DNA of 64,000 nucleotides from Streptomyces rimosus subsp. rimosus. GTDB lineage: Bacteria; Actinomycetota; Actinomycetes; Streptomycetales; Streptomycetaceae. Each line of letters opens with the position of its first letter. Positions within the stretch are counted from its first letter, which is position 1. Shown in pieces: positions 57,362 to 64,000 of this stretch. Location: contig NZ_JOCQ01000049.1 in assembly GCF_000720725.1 (NCBI RefSeq), positions 13,739-77,738 of the forward strand. Reading direction: 5' to 3'. The notes below the pieces were generated by a model that saw only the letters and a program-made list of their open reading frames with translations, was not told where the DNA came from and did no database searches. The position numbers were made by a program, and so were the translations under genes.

Positions 57362-60300
57362 ATGGCCGACCAGTCCGCTATTACCGGCTCCGGAGAGCAC
57401 ATCACCATCAGCTATGCGGGGTTCAACCGGCCCTGGGCGGCGTGGATCTCGCACCAGCTGGAGCAGCTCGGGCACGGCACCACCATGCTGCGCTGGGACC
57501 CCGCCGCCGACAGCCCGCTGACCGAGGAACTGGCCGGCCTGCTCGCCGCCGAAGGCCGCCTGCTCATGGTGCTGGACGACTGGTACTTCAAGCTGGGCCC
57601 CAAGACCCACGAGGAGTGGACGGCCGCCCTCCAGGAAGTCGTACCGGAGCACGCCGACCGGTTCGCCGCCGTCAGCGTCGCCACCCAGCGGCTGCCCGCC
57701 ACCGCCTCCGTGCTGCGCCCCGCCGACCTGCGCGACCTGGACGCCGTCGAGGCCAACCGGCGCGTCCTGAACCGCCTCGGCGTCCCGGCCGCCGCCCGCC
57801 GCCCCGCCGAGCCCGCCGCCAACGCCCCGCGCTTCCCCAACGACCCGCCCGAGATCTGGAACATCCCCCGCCGCAACAACCGCTTCACCGGCCGCGACAC
57901 CGCGCTGGAAGAGCTGCACGGCAAGCTGGCGGGCCCGCTGCCGGGCCCCGGCCAGCCGCTGGAGACCCGGATCGCCCTGTACGGCATCTCCGGCGTCGGC
58001 AAGAGCCAGATCGCCGCCGAATACGCCCACCGGTTCGGCAACGACTACGACGTGGTCTGGTGGATCAGCGCCACCAACCGCGGCGCCGCCCGCGAACAGC
58101 TCGCCGAACTGGCCACCCGCATGAACCTGCCGGTCGGCCAGGAGCTGGGCGACCGCATCCGCGCCGTCCACGAGGCGCTGCGCATCGGCCGCCCGTACCG
58201 CCGCTGGCTGCTGATCTTCGACAGCGCCGACGACATGGAGCAGATCGAGGACCTGGTGCCGGACGGCCGCGGCCACGTCCTGATCACCACCCTCACCCGG
58301 GACTGGTCCGGCTCCGGCAGCGCCCAGGAGATCGAGGTGCTGCCCTTCACCCGCACCGAGTCCGTCGCCTACGCGCGGCGCCGCGCCCCGCGGCTGACCA
58401 ACAAGGAAGCCGACCTGCTGGCGGACGCCGTACAGGACCTGCCGCTGCTGCTCGCGCAGACCGCCGCCTGGCTGGACGCCAACCCGATGGCGCCCCGGGA
58501 GTACATCGAACTGATCCGGCGCGGCGAGCCGAGCCTGGTCGGCATCCGCATCTCCACCGACTACCCGATGGCCTTCCAGACCAGCTGGGCCATAACGCTC
58601 AACACGCTGCGCGAGCGCAGCCCCGCCGCCGTCGAACTGCTCAAGCTCTTCGCGTTCTTCGCGCCGGACGCCATCCCGGTCCCCATGCTCGCCCGTGCCC
58701 GCCGCGGCGACCTGCCCGAATACCTCGCCGACCTGGCCGCCGAGCCGATCGCGTGGAACACCGCGCTGCGCCGGCTGACCGAGTCCACCGCCGTACGCCT
58801 GGACTACCAGGTCGCCCAGACCACCTCGGACCCCGCCGTCGAGACGGCGCAGATGCACCGGCTCTACCACCGGTTCCTGCGCAGCGACATGGCCGAGGAC
58901 GAGCGCGACTCCATGTCCGCCACCGCCTGCCGGGTGCTCGCCACCGCCGACCCGCAGAGCCCCTCCGACACCCGCACCTGGGAGCAGTACGCCGCCCTCA
59001 TCCCGCACCTGGAGCCGGCCGGCGTCCTGGACAGCCCGGAGACCTCCGTCCAGGAACTGCTGCTGAACTGCATCGAGTACCTGCGGGTCCGCGGCGAATA
59101 CCGCATCGGCCTGCGGCTGTGCGAGCAGTTCCTCTCCCGCTGGCGCACCCGCATCGCGCCCACCCAGCGCACCATGCTCGTGATCACCCACCAGCACGCC
59201 AACATGCTGCGCCGCCTGGGCCGCTACCGCGAGGCCGAGGCGGTCGGCAGCGCCATCGTCGAGGAACTGGCCGCCGAACGGGACCCGGGCGACGGCGCCC
59301 TGCTGCGCGCGCAGGACGGCCTGGCCGGCACCCACATGGCGCTGGGCTCCTACCAGCAGGCGCTGGAGATCTTCGAGTCGGTCGTCCGCGGCCGTACGGA
59401 ACTCCTCGGCCCCGAGGCCCCCCTCACGCTCTCCTCCCGCAGCAACCTCGCCTCCGCGCTCAGCGCGGTCGGCCGCTACGAGGAAGCGCTCGCCCTCTAC
59501 GGCGAGGTGCTGCTCGTCTGGGAGCGCCAGCTGCGCGCCCGGCACCACCTCACGCTCGGCGCCGCCTATTCGTACGCCCGCATGCTGCGCCTGCTCGGCC
59601 GCTACACCGACGCCCTCTCCCGCCAGGAGCTGAACGTACGGCTCTACCACCAGGTCATGGGCAAGCACACCCCGCTGACCCTGCGCGCCGAGCACAACCT
59701 CGCACTGTGCATGCGCCGCTCCGGCGCCGTCACCCAGGCCGACGCGCTGATGGGCGACGTGGTGGAGCGCTCCCGCCGGGTGCACGGCCCCCGCCACCCG
59801 GAAACCCTCATGATGCAGGCCAACTACGCCACCTTCCTGCGCGAGCACGGCGACCTCGGCCAGGCCAGGGAGCTGGGCGAGGAGGCGGCCGAGCGGTACC
59901 GCACCCTGGTCGGCGAGGCCCACCCGTTCACGGTCGGCGCGCTCGGCAACACCGGCCTGGTGTGCTGGGAGTTCGGCGAGCGGGACAACGCGCTGGCCAT
60001 CGCCGAGCAGGCGCTCGCCGGCATGACCCGGGCGATGGGCCCCGACCACCCCTGGACGCTGGGCTGCGCCCTGAACGCCGCCGGCGCCCGCAACCGCGTC
60101 GACGACGAGGAGAGCGCCGCCGGGCTCAGCCGGGACACCCTGGAGCGTGCCAAGCAGACGCTCGGCGAGACCCACCCGCTGACGCTCTCCGCCAAGACGG
60201 CCCTCGCCGACGACCTGCGGGCACTGCGGCGCGGCCAGGAGGCGTCCAAGCTGGAGCAGGAGGCCGTGCAGCAGCTCACCGAGACGCTGGGCGCCGAGCA

Positions 60301-60367
60301 CCCGCACACTCTCTCCGCCCGCCGCCGGCGTCGCCCGTACTGGGACTTCGAGCCGCAGCCGGTCTGA
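57362..60367 (+). CDS. fxsT: TIR-NB-ARC-TPR protein of the FxSxx system (FxsT-type)
   Basis: This 1001-residue protein has an N-terminal TIR-like domain (about 12-95: ITISYAGFNRPWAAWISHQLEQLGHGTTMLRWDP...HEEWTAAL). A linker with FPNDPPEIWNIPRRNNRFTGRD precedes an NB-ARC ATPase with P-loop GISGVGKSQ (about 207-215) and Walker B RWLLIFDSADD. TPR repeats (about 590-960) follow, matching the FxSxx-COOH system tetratricopeptide protein. TIR domains often cleave NAD or signal. GAGGAGA at about 57348-57354 supports the ATG at 57362. It likely senses or regulates the peptide, its role inferred from neighbours. Confidence 0.92.
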   Translation: MADQSAITGSGEHITISYAGFNRPWAAWISHQLEQLGHGTTMLRWDPAADSPLTEELAGLLAAEGRLLMVLDDWYFKLGPKTHEEWTAALQEVVPEHADRFAAVSVATQRLPATASVLRPADLRDLDAVEANRRVLNRLGVPAAARRPAEPAANAPRFPNDPPEIWNIPRRNNRFTGRDTALEELHGKLAGPLPGPGQPLETRIALYGISGVGKSQIAAEYAHRFGNDYDVVWWISATNRGAAREQLAELATRMNLPVGQELGDRIRAVHEALRIGRPYRRWLLIFDSADDMEQIEDLVPDGRGHVLITTLTRDWSGSGSAQEIEVLPFTRTESVAYARRRAPRLTNKEADLLADAVQDLPLLLAQTAAWLDANPMAPREYIELIRRGEPSLVGIRISTDYPMAFQTSWAITLNTLRERSPAAVELLKLFAFFAPDAIPVPMLARARRGDLPEYLADLAAEPIAWNTALRRLTESTAVRLDYQVAQTTSDPAVETAQMHRLYHRFLRSDMAEDERDSMSATACRVLATADPQSPSDTRTWEQYAALIPHLEPAGVLDSPETSVQELLLNCIEYLRVRGEYRIGLRLCEQFLSRWRTRIAPTQRTMLVITHQHANMLRRLGRYREAEAVGSAIVEELAAERDPGDGALLRAQDGLAGTHMALGSYQQALEIFESVVRGRTELLGPEAPLTLSSRSNLASALSAVGRYEEALALYGEVLLVWERQLRARHHLTLGAAYSYARMLRLLGRYTDALSRQELNVRLYHQVMGKHTPLTLRAEHNLALCMRRSGAVTQADALMGDVVERSRRVHGPRHPETLMMQANYATFLREHGDLGQARELGEEAAERYRTLVGEAHPFTVGALGNTGLVCWEFGERDNALAIAEQALAGMTRAMGPDHPWTLGCALNAAGARNRVDDEESAAGLSRDTLERAKQTLGETHPLTLSAKTALADDLRALRRGQEASKLEQEAVQQLTETLGAEHPHTLSARRRRRPYWDFEPQPV

Positions 60368-60376
60368 CGGCGAACG

Positions 60377-60414
60377 GCGAGGGGCCCCGCAGCGATCGCT
60401 GCGGGGCCCCTCGC
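60377..60414. terminator. Perfect 38-bp palindromic terminator between fxsT and kgd
   Basis: GCGAGGGGCCCCGCAGCGAT and its exact reverse complement form a perfect palindrome centred at 60395.5, followed by TTTC on the plus strand. It sits between two convergent genes and should stop both transcripts. Confidence 0.9.
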
Positions 60415-60436
60415 TTTCACACCGGGTGGATCCGGA

Positions 60437-63400
60437 TCACGCGTCGAACGCCTCGGCGATCAGGGCGGCCTGCTCGGCCTGGTGGCGCTTGGCGGAGCCC
60501 ACGGCCGGCGACGAGGAGTGCGGCCGCGAGATGCGGCGCAGGCGCTCGCCGTGCGGCACGTCGGCACCGACGGACAGGTCCAGGTGGTCGATCAGGTTCA
60601 GACCCAGGAACGGCCACGCACCCTGGTTCGCCGGCTCCTCCTGCACCCACAGGTACTTGCCCGCGTTCGGGTACTTGGCGATCTCCGCCTGGAGCTCCTT
60701 GCCGGGCAGCGGGTACAGCCGCTCGATACGGACCAGCGCCGTGTCGAACGCGCCGCGCTTGACCCGCTCCGCCTCCAGGTCGTAGTAGACCTTGCCGGAG
60801 CAGAAGATGACCTTGGTGACGTCCTCGGCCTTCGCCGCGTCGTCCGAGATCACCGGCCGGAAGCCGCCCGTGGTGAACTCCGCCGTCTTCGACGACGCCG
60901 CCTTCAGACGCAGCATCGACTTCGGGGTGAAGACGACCAGCGGCTTGTGGTGCGGGTTGTGCACCTGCCAGCGCAGCAGGTGGAAGTAGTTCGACGGGAG
61001 CGTCGGCATCGCGACGGTCATGTTGTTCTGCGCGCACAGCTGGAGGAAGCGCTCGATACGGGCCGAGGAGTGGTCCGGGCCCTGGCCCTCGTAGCCGTGC
61101 GGCAGCAGCAGCGTGACGCCGGAGGTCTGGCCCCACTTCTGCTCCGCCGAGGAGATGAACTCGTCGACGATGGTCTGCGCGCCGTTGACGAAGTCACCGA
61201 ACTGCGCCTCCCACATGACCAGCGCCTCGGGGCGGGCCAGCGAGTAGCCGTACTCGAAGCCCATCGCCGCGTACTCGCTCAGCAGCGAGTCGTAGACGTT
61301 GAAGCGCGCCTGGTCCTCGGACAGGTAGAGCAGCGGGGTGTAGTCCTCGCCGGTCTCCCGGTCCACCAGCACCGCGTGGCGCTGGCCGAAGGTGCCGCGG
61401 CGGGAGTCCTGGCCCGACAGGCGGACCGGGGTGCCCTCCATCAGCAGCGAGCCGAAGGCGAGGGTCTCGCCGGTGCCCCAGTCGATGGTGTCGTCCTCCA
61501 CCTGGGCCGCGCGGCGCTGCAGCTGCGGCAGCAGGCGCGGGTGGACGGTGACCCGCTCGGGGATGTTGACCTGGGACTCGGCGATCCGCTTCACGACCTC
61601 CTGGGAGATCGCGGTGTCCACGGCGACCGGGAACTCGGCCTGCGGCTCCGGCACCTCGGGGGCGGCCGGCGCGGTGGTGGCCTCGCGGACCTCCGTGAAG
61701 ACCTTCTCCAGCTGGCCCTGGAAGTCCTGCAGCGCCTGCTCGGCCTCCTCCAGCGTGATGTCGCCCCGGCCGATCAGCGACTCGGTGTAGAGCTTGCGCA
61801 CCGAACGCTTCTTGTCGATCAGGTCGTACATCAGCGGCTGCGTGAAGCCCGGGTTGTCGGTCTCGTTGTGACCGCGGCGCCGGTAGCAGATCAGGTCGAT
61901 GACGACGTCCTTGTTGAACGCCTGGCGGAACTCGAACGCGAGGCGCGCGACCCGGACGACGGCCTCGGGGTCGTCACCGTTGACGTGGAAGATCGGCGCC
62001 TCGATCATGCGGGCCACGTCCGTGGCGTACATGGAGGAGCGGGCCGACTCCGGGGCGGCGGTGAAGCCGACCTGGTTGTTGATGACGATGTGCACGGTGC
62101 CGCCGGTGCGGTAGCCGCGCAGCTGCGACATGTTCAGCGTCTCGGCGACCACGCCCTGGCCCGCGAACGCCGCGTCACCGTGCAGCTGGACCGGCAGGAC
62201 GGTGAAGTCCGTGCCGCCCTTGCCGATGATGTCCTGCTTGGCGCGGGAGATGCCCTCGACGATCGGGTCGACCGCTTCGAGGTGCGAGGGGTTGGCGGCC
62301 AGCGAGACCTTGATCTGCTCGCCGTCCAGGCCGGTGAAGGTGCCCTCGGCGCCCAGGTGGTACTTCACGTCGCCGGAGCCGTGCATCGACTTCGGGTCGA
62401 GGTTGCCCTCGAACTCGCGGAAGATCTGCGCGTACGACTTGCCGACGATGTTGGCGAGGACGTTCAGGCGGCCGCGGTGGGCCATGCCGATGACGACCTC
62501 GTCCAGGCGCGACTCGGCGGCCGAGTCGATGACCGCGTCCAGCAGCGGGATGACGGACTCGCCGCCCTCCAGGGAGAACCGCTTCTGGCCGACGTACTTC
62601 GTCTGCAGGAAGGTCTCGAACGCCTCGGCGGAGTTCAGGCGGCGCAGGATGCGCAGCTGCTCCTCGCGCTCCGGCTTGGAGTGCCCGCGCTCGACCCGGT
62701 CCTGGATCCACTTGCGCTGCTTGGGGTCCTGGATGTGCATGAACTCGATGCCGGTGGTGCGGCAGTACGAGTCGCGCAGCACGCCCAGGATGTCGCGCAG
62801 CTTCATCATGGTCTTGCCGGCGAAGCCGCCGACGGCGAACTCCCGCTCCAGGTCCCACAGCGTCAGCCCGTGCTCGATGATGTCGAGGTCGGGGTGCTTG
62901 CGCTGCTCGTACTCCAGCGGGTCGGTGTCGGCCATGACGTGGCCGCGCACCCGGTAGGCGTGGATCAGGTCGAAGACCCGGGCCGCCTTGGTGACGTCGT
63001 CGTCGTGGGAGACGTCGATGTCGCGCAGCCAGCGCACCGGCTCGTAGGGGATGCGCAGCGACTTGAAGATGTCGTCGAAGAAGTCGTTCTCGCCGAGCAG
63101 CAGCTGGTTCATGATGCGCAGGAACTCGCCGGAGGCGGCGCCCTGGATCACGCGGTGGTCGTACGTGCTGGTCAGCGTCATGACCTTGGCGATGCCCAGC
63201 TTGTTCAGGGTGTCCTGGGAGGTGCCCTGGAACTCCGCCGGGTAGTCCATCGCGCCGACGCCGATGATGAGGCCCTGACCGGGCATCAGGCGGGGCACGG
63301 AGTGGACGGTGCCGATGCCGCCCGGGTTGGTCAGCGACGCGGTGACGCCGGTGAAGTCGTCCATCGTCAGCTTGTTGTTGCGGGCGCGGCGGACGATGTC

Positions 63401-64000
63401 CTCGTACGCCTGCCAGAACTCGAAGAAGCTGAGCGTCTCCGCCTTCTTGATCGCCGCGACGACGAGCTGGCGGTCACCGTTGGGCTTGACCAGGTCGATG
63501 GCCAGACCGAGGTTGACGTGCTCGGGCTTGACCAGCGTCGGCTTGCCGTCCTTCTCCTGGAAGGAGTAGTTCATCGACGGCATGGCCTTGAGGGCCTGCA
63601 CCATCGCGTACCCGATGAGGTGGGTGAAGGAGACCTTCCCGCCACGGGCGCGCTTGAGGTGGTTGTTGATGACGATGCGGTTGTCGAACAGCAGCTTCAC
63701 TGGGACGGCGCGCACGGACGTGGCCGTGGGCAGCTCCAGGGAGGCGTTCATGTTCTTCGCCACGGCGGCGGAGGGGCCACGGAGGGTGACCAGTTCCGGG
63801 CCTGCGGGCGCCTCGTCGGGCTTCACGTCGTCCTTCTTGGCTGCGGGCTTGGCAGCCGGCTGAGCAGCGGGCTGAGCGGTGGGCTGGGCGGTCTTCGCGG
63901 GTTCGGCCTTCGCCGGGGCGGCCTTGGCGGGCGCCGGGGCGCTCGTGGCCGGCTGGGCGGCCGGGGCCGCGGGCTGCTGCTGCGCGGGCCGGGCCGGGGC
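60437..64000 (-). CDS. kgd: Multifunctional 2-oxoglutarate decarboxylase/dehydrogenase (Kgd), 5' end outside window
   Basis: About 1187 residues are visible, open at the right edge. An Ala/Pro/Lys-rich linker (63830-64000) is followed by the E2-like acyltransferase domain (residues about 60-300: VRAVPVKLLFDNRIVINNHLKRA...TYDHRVIQGAASGEFLRIM). Then comes the thiamine-diphosphate E1 domain (MAHRGRLNVLANIVG; GDDPEAVVRV; LPHGYEGQGPDHSSARIERFLQLCAQNNM). The enzyme is the actinobacterial TCA-cycle 2-oxoglutarate enzyme with E2-E1 fusion. The N-terminal linker normally carries a GarA-interacting tail, missing here. No frameshift is seen. Confidence 0.97.
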   Translation of the reverse strand, partial: APARPAQQQPAAPAAQPATSAPAPAKAAPAKAEPAKTAQPTAQPAAQPAAKPAAKKDDVKPDEAPAGPELVTLRGPSAAVAKNMNASLELPTATSVRAVPVKLLFDNRIVINNHLKRARGGKVSFTHLIGYAMVQALKAMPSMNYSFQEKDGKPTLVKPEHVNLGLAIDLVKPNGDRQLVVAAIKKAETLSFFEFWQAYEDIVRRARNNKLTMDDFTGVTASLTNPGGIGTVHSVPRLMPGQGLIIGVGAMDYPAEFQGTSQDTLNKLGIAKVMTLTSTYDHRVIQGAASGEFLRIMNQLLLGENDFFDDIFKSLRIPYEPVRWLRDIDVSHDDDVTKAARVFDLIHAYRVRGHVMADTDPLEYEQRKHPDLDIIEHGLTLWDLEREFAVGGFAGKTMMKLRDILGVLRDSYCRTTGIEFMHIQDPKQRKWIQDRVERGHSKPEREEQLRILRRLNSAEAFETFLQTKYVGQKRFSLEGGESVIPLLDAVIDSAAESRLDEVVIGMAHRGRLNVLANIVGKSYAQIFREFEGNLDPKSMHGSGDVKYHLGAEGTFTGLDGEQIKVSLAANPSHLEAVDPIVEGISRAKQDIIGKGGTDFTVLPVQLHGDAAFAGQGVVAETLNMSQLRGYRTGGTVHIVINNQVGFTAAPESARSSMYATDVARMIEAPIFHVNGDDPEAVVRVARLAFEFRQAFNKDVVIDLICYRRRGHNETDNPGFTQPLMYDLIDKKRSVRKLYTESLIGRGDITLEEAEQALQDFQGQLEKVFTEVREATTAPAAPEVPEPQAEFPVAVDTAISQEVVKRIAESQVNIPERVTVHPRLLPQLQRRAAQVEDDTIDWGTGETLAFGSLLMEGTPVRLSGQDSRRGTFGQRHAVLVDRETGEDYTPLLYLSEDQARFNVYDSLLSEYAAMGFEYGYSLARPEALVMWEAQFGDFVNGAQTIVDEFISSAEQKWGQTSGVTLLLPHGYEGQGPDHSSARIERFLQLCAQNNMTVAMPTLPSNYFHLLRWQVHNPHHKPLVVFTPKSMLRLKAASSKTAEFTTGGFRPVISDDAAKAEDVTKVIFCSGKVYYDLEAERVKRGAFDTALVRIERLYPLPGKELQAEIAKYPNAGKYLWVQEEPANQGAWPFLGLNLIDHLDLSVGADVPHGERLRRISRPHSSSPAVGSAKRHQAEQAALIAEAFDA

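Noticed and set aside
55676..60307. Minus-strand open frame of about 1543 codons
   Set aside because: Antisense shadow of the FxsB- and FxsT-type genes, with low-complexity composition and no motif.

Overview
The window is a very high-GC, gene-dense chromosomal segment of an actinomycete, most likely Streptomyces or a close relative. Pointers are a snapalysin gene with its divergent LysR regulator, nickel superoxide dismutase with its maturation peptidase, an AfsR-type SARP regulator, ANTAR proteins, a CGNR zinc-finger protein, a DUF6104-type small protein and a Kgd-type 2-oxoglutarate enzyme. No rRNA, tRNA, insertion sequence or CRISPR array was seen. Genes at both ends are cut by the window: glutaminase on the left, kgd on the right.

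Left part (1-18.9 kb): metabolic and exporter genes, many paired with a regulator. They include a VOC protein, a stand-alone KAS III-like enzyme, a copper P-type ATPase behind a CsoR-like operator, WYL regulator/MFS exporter, TetR/FAD monooxygenase with two tandem operator copies, CorA, a FadR-type regulator/MFS pair, a crcB-DUF190-crcB fluoride-export operon with a possible fluoride riboswitch, STAS and ANTAR signalling genes, and snapalysin/LysR.

Middle (18.9-48.3 kb): two divergent STAND NTPases (AfsR-like and NB-ARC/TPR) next to a CDP-glycerol glycerophosphotransferase-like gene and a small unknown gene. A cheB-cheR-ANTAR-ANTAR operon without flagellar genes follows, then sodN/sodX, a CGNR protein, a glutamate-type ABC importer, malic enzyme, HutD, LysR/SDR, a zinc-motif TetR with its operator, an ABM-like protein with two operator copies beside an HTH/Clp_N pair, and a PadR/DUF4097 operon with two operator copies.

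Right part (48.4-60.4 kb): the most interesting region. Seven same-strand genes form a composite locus: Trypco1-like protein, trypsin-like/VMAP-type protein, MoxR AAA ATPase, SAV_2336-type vWA protein, a 75-residue peptide gene, an FxsB-type radical SAM/SPASM maturase, and a TIR/NB-ARC/TPR protein of the FxSxx system type. I read it as a vWA-MoxR-VMAP ternary (conflict or signalling) module joined to a cyclophane-forming RiPP module. The predicted precursor lacks the usual F-x-S-x-x terminus and ends in a Tyr-Tyr-Asp-Asp stretch with a short tail, which may define a variant product. A perfect 38-bp palindrome separates the locus from the convergent kgd gene.
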